A stretch of 64,000 nucleotides of DNA from Chimaeribacter coloradensis (GTDB taxonomy: Bacteria > Pseudomonadota > Gammaproteobacteria > Enterobacterales > Enterobacteriaceae). Both the position numbers and the translations under genes were made by a program. Positions 11,219-17,750 of the stretch are shown here, in pieces. The stretch is taken from contig NZ_PJZH01000003.1 of NCBI RefSeq assembly GCF_002858715.1, positions 310,001-374,000 on the forward strand. The letters run 5' to 3'. The notes beneath the pieces are model-generated. The model had not been told where the DNA came from and made no database searches. It was given only the letters and a program-made list of their open reading frames with translations. Every line of letters begins with the position of its first letter. Within the stretch, counting starts at the first letter, position 1.

Positions 11219-12073
11219 ATGACGCTTTTTACTTTATTGCTGGTTTTAGCCTGGGAGCGCCTGTTTAAACTGGGCGACCACTGGCAACTGGACCACCGAC
11301 TGGAACGGGTCTTTCAGCGCAGCCACAGTGCATCATGGCCGAAAACGGTGCTGATGCTGTTGTGCTGGGTCGGTGTGGTATGGGGGCTGTTGTGGGTGGT
11401 ACATGGGCTTTTCTTTGGGGTACTGAGCCTGATGCTGTGGGTGGTGATTGGCCTGCTGTGCATCGGGGCCGGCAGCAAGCGGCGGCACTACCGCGCTTAC
11501 CTGAAAGCCGCCCGGCAGGGCGACGCCCGCGCCTGTGAAAACCTGGCGGACGAGCTGGCGCTGATTCACGGCCTGCCGGTGGATTGCACCCAGGAACTGC
11601 GGCTGCGGGAGCTGCAAAACGCGCTGCTGTGGATTAACTTCCGTTACTACCTGGCCCCGCTGTTCTGGTTTGTGGTGTGCGGGCCTTATGGGCCGCTGGC
11701 GCTGGCGGGCTACGCCTTCCTGCGCGCTTACCAGACCTGGCTGGCGCGGCACGGCTCCCCGCTGCTGCGGGCGCAGTCCGGGATTGATGCCCTGCTGCAC
11801 CTGCTGGACTGGGTGCCGGTACGGCTGGCCGGGGTGGCTTACGCCCTGCTTGGGCATGGGGAACGGGCGCTGCCGGCCTGGTTCGCCTCAATCTGGGATC
11901 GCCACACCCCCCAATATACGGTGCTGACCGGGCTGGCCCAGTTTTCGCTGGCGCGGGAACCGCATCTGGACCCGATCCAGACGCCGCGCGCCGCCGTGGC
12001 GCTGGCGAAAAAAGTTACCATGATCATTGTGGTAGTGGTGGCGCTGCTGACCATCTACGGCACGCTGACCTGA
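11219..12073 (+). CDS. ampE: AmpE, inner-membrane protein of the ampDE operon
   Basis: Polytopic inner-membrane protein of 284 residues, equal to E. coli AmpE. Hydrophobic segments are seen at about residues 40-85 (two spans), 145-170 and 260-283. It carries a Walker-like region in some descriptions, but its biochemical role in beta-lactamase induction is poorly defined. It is the second gene of ampDE and is followed by a strong bidirectional terminator. Confidence 0.93.
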   Translation: MTLFTLLLVLAWERLFKLGDHWQLDHRLERVFQRSHSASWPKTVLMLLCWVGVVWGLLWVVHGLFFGVLSLMLWVVIGLLCIGAGSKRRHYRAYLKAARQGDARACENLADELALIHGLPVDCTQELRLRELQNALLWINFRYYLAPLFWFVVCGPYGPLALAGYAFLRAYQTWLARHGSPLLRAQSGIDALLHLLDWVPVRLAGVAYALLGHGERALPAWFASIWDRHTPQYTVLTGLAQFSLAREPHLDPIQTPRAAVALAKKVTMIIVVVVALLTIYGTLT

Positions 12074-12112
12074 CGGACAGCGTGCCCGGCGGCAACAGGG
12101 GCAGCATGGCAT

Positions 12113-12143
12113 AAAAAAAGCACGGCGCGCGCCGTGCTTTTTT
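12113..12143. terminator. Bidirectional terminator between ampE and the GH43 gene
   Basis: Perfect self-complementary stem (AGCACGGC with GCCGTGCT, GCGC loop) with an A-run on one side and a T-run on the other. It serves ampE on the plus strand and the convergent permease-GH43 operon on the minus strand. Confidence 0.92.
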
Positions 12144-12223
12144 GTTTGCGTCACTTCACGAGCCGGAACAAAGGCTGCCCGGCGCACCGTCATCCGCTGG
12201 CGGAGGCCGGTGCGCGCGTTACC

Positions 12224-13180
12224 TCAGCGGTTATCCGCCGGCGGCACGCCGAACACCGGCATGCCTTGCTTGTCCCATTCCAGATCTTTGATACGGGTGT
12301 GGCGGTTTGGGTCGTAGAGCGGGTCGCCCTCAATCTCGGTGTAGTTGCGGGCGTGGTAAACCAGCACATCCCCGCCCTGGGCATTGACGGTAAAGCTGTT
12401 GTGCCCCGGCCCGAACTGGCGGTTCTCCCAACTGGTGGTAAAGACCGGCGTGGGGGATTTATGCCAGCTGGCCGGGTTCATCAGGTTACTGCTGAGGTCA
12501 GCCCAGAGCAGGCCGATGCAGTAGTTCTCGTCGGTGGCGCTGGCGGAATAGCTGATGAAAATCCGCTCGCCGTGCACAATCACCGCCGGCCCCTCGTTGA
12601 CCCAGAAACCGCGCGTCTCCCACTCCAGCTCCGGCTTGCTCAGCATCACCGGGGTGCCTTTCAGCCGCCAGGCGTTCTCCATTTCACACAGGTAGAGGTT
12701 GGAGTTGCCGCGGATGGCCGGGTCTTTCTGCGCCCACAGGTAGTAGCGCTTGCCCTGGTGCTCAAAGCTGGTGGCGTCCAGCGAGAAGCTGTCGAACTGG
12801 GTATGGATGCGCCCGCGCTCGATCCAGCGGCCGCGCAGCGGGTCGGCATCGGCGCACTCCAGCGCATACATCCGGTGCTGGAACAGGCCGTCGACAATGG
12901 TCTGGGAGGGCGCAGCCGCGAAGTAGATAATCCACTTGCCGTCGATGTAGTGCAGTTCCGGTGCCCAGATCAGCGCGCTCATCGGGCCGCGCTCCGGCTT
13001 GCGCCAGACGATGTACGGCTCAGCGGTGGCCAGTGCCTCCAGCGAGGCGGCACGGCGCAGCTCCAGCCGGTCATACTCCGGCACAGAGGCAATAAAGTAG
13101 TAGTGCCCGTCCTCATGGCGGTGGATAAACGGGTCGGCACGCTGGGTAATCAGCGGGTTAGGGTAATGTGTTGCAGTCAT
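12224..13180 (-). CDS. Family 43 glycoside hydrolase, probable exo-alpha-L-arabinofuranosidase
   Basis: A 318-residue five-bladed beta-propeller enzyme without signal peptide, so intracellular. The GH43 triad can be placed: general base Asp16 (RADPF), pKa-modulating Asp135 (SFSLDATSF) and acid Glu196 (FWVNEGPAV). The blocks SVPEYDRLELRRA and WAPELHYIDGKW resemble the GH43 group annotated as alpha-N-arabinofuranosidase acting on arabino-oligosaccharides; xylosidase activity is less likely but not excluded. Its ATG overlaps the stop of the upstream permease gene (ATGA), which implies coupled translation and a shared substrate. The gene lies between ampE and aroP, where E. coli has nothing. Confidence 0.85.
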   Translation of the reverse strand: MTATHYPNPLITQRADPFIHRHEDGHYYFIASVPEYDRLELRRAASLEALATAEPYIVWRKPERGPMSALIWAPELHYIDGKWIIYFAAAPSQTIVDGLFQHRMYALECADADPLRGRWIERGRIHTQFDSFSLDATSFEHQGKRYYLWAQKDPAIRGNSNLYLCEMENAWRLKGTPVMLSKPELEWETRGFWVNEGPAVIVHGERIFISYSASATDENYCIGLLWADLSSNLMNPASWHKSPTPVFTTSWENRQFGPGHNSFTVNAQGGDVLVYHARNYTEIEGDPLYDPNRHTRIKDLEWDKQGMPVFGVPPADNR

Positions 13181-14607
13181 GCCTGCGGCTCCTTATCTGC
13201 GGCAATCAGGGGCGCACCCTCATGGTGCTTGCTGCCCTTGTACTCCGCCAGTTCACGGTAGTTCTGGCGGCGTTTTTCCAAATCAAGCTGAATCTGTGCC
13301 ATCAGGCTGCGGTCAACCTTCAGCAGGCGTACCACCCCGGCGGTGATCAGGTAGCCCACGCCCGGAATGACGGTAAACAGCAGCACGATGCCGTTCACTG
13401 CGGAGGCACTCTGCTGTTTCGCCCCGGCATCATAACCATAGAACGAGAGCAGGAAGCCGACCATCGCCCCGGCGATCGCCAGCCCGACCTTCAGGAAGAA
13501 CAGGTTACCGGAGAAGCTGATGCCGGTGATACGCTTGCCGGTTTTCCACTCGCCGTAATCATCCACGTCCGCCATCAGCGACCAGTGCAGCGGGGAGGGG
13601 ATCTGGTGCAGGATGTTCAGCACAAAATAGGCGACCAAAATCAGGTTGGTGAGCTGCGGGTCGAGGAAGTAGAAGCCGCTGGAGCAGATCGCCAGCACGA
13701 TGTTGGTCCAGAAGAAGACTTTCAGCTTGCAGAACTTATCCGTGAGCGGTTTGGCCAGCGCCGCGCCGATCATCATGCCGACCACCCCCAGGCTGATAAA
13801 GAAGCTGGCGAAAGAGGCGGACTGCCCCATCACCCAGGTGACGTAGTACATGGTGGCCGCCATGCGGATAAACCCGGGGCAGACGTTGCACAGCGTCAGC
13901 AGCAGGATGCGCACCCACTGGTCGTTTTTCCACACATCTTTCAAGTCCGATTTCAGGGCATCGCGGCTCGGCACCGCCGGCTGGATGCGCTCGCGCACGG
14001 TGGCAAAGCAGAACAGGAACATAAACAGCGCGATCACCGCCATCACGCCCATCGACATCTGGTAGCCGCGCGCCCGGTCATCACCGCCGAACCACTCCGC
14101 CATCGGCAGCAGGGTAGAGGAGAGGATCAGGGTGGCGATGCCGACCATAAAGAAGCGGTAGGACTGGCAGGAGACGCGTTCGTGCGGGTCAGCGGTGATC
14201 ACCCCGCCCAGGGAACAGTAAGGAATATTGATGGCGGTATAGGTCAGGGACATCAGGAAATAGGTGACAAAGGCATAGATCACCTTGCTGTTGTAGCTCC
14301 ACTCGGGGGTGGTGAACATCAGCACGCTGAACAGCACATAAGGCACGGAAATCCAGAGCAGGTAGGGGCGGAAACGCCCCCAGCGGCTCTCGGTGCGGTC
14401 GGCAATCGCCCCCATAATCGGGTCAGTGACGGCATCGATCACCCGCACGGAGAGCAGCAGCACGCCCACCAGCGCCGGCGCCAGGCCAAACACATCGGTA
14501 TAAAAATAGTTGAGAAAGAGCATGATGGCGCCGCCAATCATGTTGCAGCCGGCGTCGCCCATCCCATAGCCAATCTTCTCTTTAATCGAAAGCGCCCCAC
14601 CTTTCAT
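13177..14607 (-). CDS. GPH-family (YicJ/XynT-like) glycoside-cation symporter
   Basis: Twelve-helix inner-membrane transporter of the glycoside-pentoside-hexuronide:cation symporter family, 476 residues from the chosen start. Family features include KEKIGYGMGDAGCN at the N-terminus, DAVTDPIMGAIADRT followed by RWGRFRPYLLW in the first cytoplasmic loop, and GKRITGISFSGNLFFLKVG later on. I start it at ATG 14607, with GGAG about 10 bases upstream; a frame opening at 14715 adds 36 residues that do not resemble the family. Paired with the GH43 gene, it probably imports arabinosides or similar pentose oligosaccharides. No dedicated regulator gene is adjacent. Confidence 0.88.
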   Translation of the reverse strand: MKGGALSIKEKIGYGMGDAGCNMIGGAIMLFLNYFYTDVFGLAPALVGVLLLSVRVIDAVTDPIMGAIADRTESRWGRFRPYLLWISVPYVLFSVLMFTTPEWSYNSKVIYAFVTYFLMSLTYTAINIPYCSLGGVITADPHERVSCQSYRFFMVGIATLILSSTLLPMAEWFGGDDRARGYQMSMGVMAVIALFMFLFCFATVRERIQPAVPSRDALKSDLKDVWKNDQWVRILLLTLCNVCPGFIRMAATMYYVTWVMGQSASFASFFISLGVVGMMIGAALAKPLTDKFCKLKVFFWTNIVLAICSSGFYFLDPQLTNLILVAYFVLNILHQIPSPLHWSLMADVDDYGEWKTGKRITGISFSGNLFFLKVGLAIAGAMVGFLLSFYGYDAGAKQQSASAVNGIVLLFTVIPGVGYLITAGVVRLLKVDRSLMAQIQLDLEKRRQNYRELAEYKGSKHHEGAPLIAADKEPQA

Positions 14608-14726
14608 GGATCTTTTCTCCGTGATGGATAAAAACTGCGTCAGGCGACGATTATTGCGCCCTCTGCCGCACACTATGCAGAAGCCGATGGTTATAGAGAT
14701 GGACAAATCAGTCACGCTGGTGAAAG

Positions 14727-14781
14727 TGTGAGATCGTTAGCAAGTTAACAACAAACTTGCTTATTTATTAACAAGGTTAAC
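14727..14781 (-). promoter_or_regulatory. Possible operator region of the permease-GH43 operon
   Basis: Upstream of the permease start lies an inverted repeat GCAAGTT (14740-14746) / AACTTGC (14754-14760) with a 7-bp spacer. The sequence CAAGTTAAC (14741-14749) recurs as CAAGGTTAAC (14772-14781). A half-good CRP-like site (TGTGA at 14727-14731, imperfect partner) precedes them. This suggests catabolite and substrate control, but the binding proteins are inferred only. Confidence 0.4.
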
Positions 14782-14804
14782 GGCCGGACGGCGCGAAACG
14801 GGCA

Positions 14805-14832
14805 TAAAAAAAGCCCGGCGAAGGCCGGGCTT
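14805..14832 (-). terminator. Rho-independent terminator after aroP
   Basis: Perfect 9-bp stem (14811-14819 with 14824-14832), GAAG loop, and an A-run on the plus strand that is a T-run for minus-strand transcription. It lies 17 bases beyond the aroP stop. Confidence 0.9.
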
Positions 14833-14849
14833 GTCGCAGCAGGGAGAAA

Positions 14850-16202
14850 TCAGCGGCGTTTGCGGGTAAACATGAAACCGATGCCCAGGATCACCAGCCA
14901 GACCGGGATCAGCAGCACCGAGATACGGATGCCCGGTGTCAGGTACATGATCACCAGCACGGCAAGCATAAAGGCCAGGCAGAGGTAGTTGCTGAACGGG
15001 TACCAGAACGCCTTGAACTTCGGCTCAATGCCTTGCAGGCGTTTCACCTTGCGGAACTTCAGGTGCGCGAGGCTGATCATTGCCCAGTTGATCACCAGCG
15101 TGGAGACCACCAGCGCCATCAGCAGCTCAAACGCTTTGCCCGGCATCAGGTAGTTGATCAGCACGCACAGCGCAGTCGCCAGCGCGGAGATACCGATCGC
15201 GGCCACCGGCACGCCCCGGCGATCGACGCTCATCAGGGATTTCGGCGCGTTACCCTGTTTGGCCAGGCCGTACAGCATCCGGCTGTTGGAGTAGACGCAG
15301 CTGTTATAAACCGACAGCGCCGCCGTCAGCACCACGATGTTCAGCACCGTCGCCACCACATTGCTGTTCAGTGCGTGGAAGATCAGCACAAACGGGCTGC
15401 CGCCTTCCACCACTTTGCCCCACGGGTAGAGCGACAGCAGAATCGCCAGCGAGCCGATGTAGAAAATCAGGATGCGGTAGATCACCTGGTTGGTGGCTTT
15501 CGGGATGGTGACATCCGGGTTATCCGCTTCAGCCGCGGTGATGCCGATAAGCTCCAGCCCGCCGAAGGAGAACATGATCACCGCCATCGCCATCACCAGC
15601 CCGCCGATGCCGTTCGGGAAGAAGCCGCCCTGCGCCCAGAGGTTGGTCACGGTGGCTTCCGGGCCGCCGTGGCCGCTCAGCAGCAGCCAGCCGCCGAACA
15701 CGATCATGCCGACAATCGCCACCACTTTGATAATGGCGAACCAGAACTCCATCTCGCCATAGATCTTCACGTTGGTCAGGTTAATGGCGTTGATCAGCAC
15801 AAAGAACACGGCTGCGGTGACCCAGGTCGGGATCTCCGGCCACCAGTACTGGATATAGATGCCGACGGCGGAGAGTTCTGCCATCGCCACCAGGACGTAA
15901 AGCACCCAGTAGTTCCAGCCGGAGGCGAAACCGGCGAAGTTGCCCCAATATTTATAGGCGAAGTGACTAAATGAGCCGGCTACCGGCTCCTCCACCACCA
16001 TCTCACCCAACTGGCGCATAATCAGGAAAGCGATAAAGCCCGCGACCGCATACCCCAGCAGCACCGAGGGGCCTGCCATTTTTATTGTCTGTGCGATGCC
16101 GAGAAAAAGCCCGGTCCCAATGGCACCACCTAAGGCAATAAGCTGAATGTGGCGGTTTTTCAGCCCACGTTTCAGCTCATCGCCGTGCTGTTTTTCATCC
16201 AT
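14850..16202 (-). CDS. aroP: Aromatic amino acid:H+ symporter AroP
   Basis: General permease for phenylalanine, tyrosine and tryptophan in the inner membrane; APC/AAT family, 12 predicted spans, 450 residues (E. coli AroP 457). The first span has GGAIGTGLFLG, and the second region ends at the AAT-family motif EEPVAGSFSHFAYKYWG. Position next to pdhR and the paired TyrR boxes upstream support aroP rather than pheP. It has its own terminator and is transcribed away from pdhR. Confidence 0.95.
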   Translation of the reverse strand: MDEKQHGDELKRGLKNRHIQLIALGGAIGTGLFLGIAQTIKMAGPSVLLGYAVAGFIAFLIMRQLGEMVVEEPVAGSFSHFAYKYWGNFAGFASGWNYWVLYVLVAMAELSAVGIYIQYWWPEIPTWVTAAVFFVLINAINLTNVKIYGEMEFWFAIIKVVAIVGMIVFGGWLLLSGHGGPEATVTNLWAQGGFFPNGIGGLVMAMAVIMFSFGGLELIGITAAEADNPDVTIPKATNQVIYRILIFYIGSLAILLSLYPWGKVVEGGSPFVLIFHALNSNVVATVLNIVVLTAALSVYNSCVYSNSRMLYGLAKQGNAPKSLMSVDRRGVPVAAIGISALATALCVLINYLMPGKAFELLMALVVSTLVINWAMISLAHLKFRKVKRLQGIEPKFKAFWYPFSNYLCLAFMLAVLVIMYLTPGIRISVLLIPVWLVILGIGFMFTRKRR

Positions 16203-16257
16203 TTACTGTCCTCTGTCACTTTGGGGCAAACGTCTTACCAGGCGCAGATCCACCCTG

Positions 16258-16275
16258 TGTAAGACTATAGTTACA
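16258..16275 (-). promoter_or_regulatory. TyrR box 1 (strong) upstream of aroP
   Basis: TGTAAGACTATAGTTACA fits the TyrR consensus TGTAAA-N6-TTTACA with one mismatch in each half. It lies 56 bases upstream of the aroP start codon, where TyrR represses aroP in E. coli. Confidence 0.8.
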
Positions 16276-16280
16276 ATTAT

Positions 16281-16298
16281 TGTATTAATAGGTTTACG
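16281..16298 (-). promoter_or_regulatory. TyrR box 2 (weak) upstream of aroP
   Basis: TGTATTAATAGGTTTACG has TGTA and TTTAC with the correct spacing and is centred 23 bp from box 1. That is the distance used by cooperating strong/weak TyrR box pairs. Confidence 0.65.
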
Positions 16299-16664
16299 GA
16301 ACGGGAGGAAGGAAGAGACGCCGTACGCTACCGTTGCGGCCAGAATAGTGGTAAGCGAAAAAGTTTGCACCTGGTTTCTGAATGTAACTGCCTAATTGGC
16401 GTCCGGTTAATCACCGGGCAGCCCACACCTACAGAAATCCCCTCCTGTGCGCAGCCGCGGTCATCGAACGGTCATCACCGGCAACAATAATTCAGTTAAA
16501 AAGTATTAATGGTAAGAGGGTTTTGGCTGGGCGGGGCAGGCACCGCGTTTTTGCCGCTGACATGACCAATGCATGAGTATGCGGAAATTCCACGGTTTCA
16601 GGCAGAGTTATGCAGTAAGGCACGTTTCAGCAGCCGGGCTTATTTGTTTCGTAAACGTTAAAAA
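16299..16664. other. Intergenic DNA between aroP and pdhR control sites
   Basis: About 366 bp with no convincing gene. Apart from possible promoter elements for the divergent genes I see no repeats, terminators or good small reading frames here. Confidence 0.5.
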
Positions 16665-16678
16665 TTGATCTGCATCAA
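16665..16678 (+). promoter_or_regulatory. Perfect FNR box upstream of pdhR
   Basis: TTGATCTGCATCAA is an exact match to the FNR consensus TTGAT-N4-ATCAA. It lies about 30 bp upstream of the candidate -35 element of pdhR. FNR represses pdhR-aceEF-lpd under anaerobiosis in E. coli, when pyruvate formate-lyase takes over. Confidence 0.85.
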
Positions 16679-16679
16679 A

Positions 16680-16694
16680 ATTGGTTATACCAAG
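16680..16694 (+). promoter_or_regulatory. Second PdhR-type operator upstream of the pdhR promoter
   Basis: ATTGGTTATACCAAG matches ATTGGT-N3-ACCAAT at all defined positions but the last. It abuts the FNR box. Occupation by PdhR is inferred from the motif. Confidence 0.6.
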
Positions 16695-16708
16695 CCCAGA
16701 CGGGGCCT

Positions 16709-16740
16709 TTGACGGGGGCAGGTAAAATCTTTGTTAAAAT
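16709..16740 (+). promoter_or_regulatory. Candidate pdhR promoter
   Basis: TTGACG (16709-16714) is a good -35 element. The -10 is ambiguous: TGTTAA at 16732-16737 has 17-bp spacing, while TAAAAT at 16735-16740 is a better hexamer at 20 bp. Confidence 0.5.
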
Positions 16741-16816
16741 GTGCGAGCCTGGCGCTTTTCATTCGTGCGATATGGACAGAAGGTGAATACTTTGTTAGTT
16801 TACGGGCACGTTTTAT

Positions 16817-16835
16817 AAATTGGTATTACCAATTT
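16817..16835 (+). promoter_or_regulatory. PdhR operator in the pdhR leader
   Basis: AAATTGGTATTACCAATTT is a perfect inverted repeat with 9-bp arms around one central base and contains the PdhR consensus. It lies 29 bp before the start codon, as expected for autorepression relieved by pyruvate. Confidence 0.88.
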
Positions 16836-16864
16836 ACTACGCGCTTTCCGGCGAGAAGAATAAC

Positions 16865-17629
16865 ATGGCCTACAGCAAGATCCGCCAGCCCAAATTATCG
16901 GATGTGATTGAGCAGCAACTGGAGTATCTGATTCTGGAAGGGACGCTGCGTCCCGGCGAGAAATTACCCCCGGAGCGTGAGCTGGCGAAACAGTTTGATG
17001 TGTCGCGTCCTTCTCTCAGAGAGGCCATCCAGCGTCTGGAGGCCAAGGGCCTGCTCCTGCGGCGTCAGGGCGGCGGCACCTTCGTCCAAAAAAATCTGTG
17101 GCAAAGCTTCAGCGACCCGCTTGCTGAACTGCTGGCCGACCACCCTGAATCACAATTCGACCTCCTGGAAACCCGCCACGCGCTGGAGGGGATCGCCGCA
17201 TACTACGCGGCCCTGCGCGGCACAGAGGAAGATCTGCTGCGCATCCGCGACTGCCACCTGCTGATCCAGCAGGCGCAGGACAGCGGCGATCTGGATGCCG
17301 AAGCGGACGCCGTGATGCAGTACCAGGTGGCGGTGACAGAGGCGGCGCATAACGTGGTGCTGCTGCACCTGTTACGCTGTATGGGCCCGATGCTGGAAAA
17401 GAACGTCCGACAGAACTTTGAATTGCTCTACTCCCGCCGCGAAATGCTGGCGAAAGTGAGCAGCCACCGTGCCGGCATTTTTGAGGCGATTGTGGCGCGT
17501 GAGCCGGAGAAGGCCCGCGAGGCGTCGCACCGGCACCTGGCGTTTATTGAGGAAATTTTGCTGGATCTCAGCCGAGAACACAGCCGGCGGGAGCGATCGC
17601 TGCGCCGTCTCCAGCAACGCAGGGACTAA
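16865..17629 (+). CDS. pdhR: Pyruvate-responsive transcriptional repressor PdhR
   Basis: GntR/FadR-family regulator of pyruvate dehydrogenase synthesis. It has 254 residues from ATG 16865, equal to E. coli PdhR. The N-terminal winged helix-turn-helix (residues about 9-77) contains [20 protein letters not shown] and [18 protein letters not shown]. The C-terminal FCD effector domain (about 95-235) contains the conserved ETRHALE and [12 protein letters not shown] frame beginning at 16820 would start inside the operator and is rejected. It heads the pdhR-aceE-aceF-lpd cluster. Confidence 0.97.
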   Translation: MAYSKIRQPKLSDVIEQQLEYLILEGTLRPGEKLPPERELAKQFDVSRPSLREAIQRLEAKGLLLRRQGGGTFVQKNLWQSFSDPLAELLADHPESQFDLLETRHALEGIAAYYAALRGTEEDLLRIRDCHLLIQQAQDSGDLDAEADAVMQYQVAVTEAAHNVVLLHLLRCMGPMLEKNVRQNFELLYSRREMLAKVSSHRAGIFEAIVAREPEKAREASHRHLAFIEEILLDLSREHSRRERSLRRLQQRRD

Positions 17630-17667
17630 GCGCTTAGTTAAGCACTGATAGCGGCAACCCATAACGG

Positions 17668-17710
17668 GCCTGTCTTCGTGTGTTCTGCCCCAGAGCACAG
17701 GAAGACAGGC
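17668..17710 (+). other. Long hairpin between pdhR and aceE
   Basis: Perfect 10-bp arms GCCTGTCTTC (17668-17677) and GAAGACAGGC (17701-17710) enclose a 23-base loop. There is no T-tract. It may be a processing or stability element separating pdhR from aceE message rather than a terminator. Confidence 0.5.
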
Positions 17711-17750
17711 TCCATTACACCAACGTATAGAGAAGATAAGGAATCCCACC

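Noticed and set aside
13168-14631. 487-codon plus-strand frame opposite the GPH permease
   Set aside because: His/Gln/Arg-rich shadow; the minus-strand permease has clear membrane spans and family motifs.
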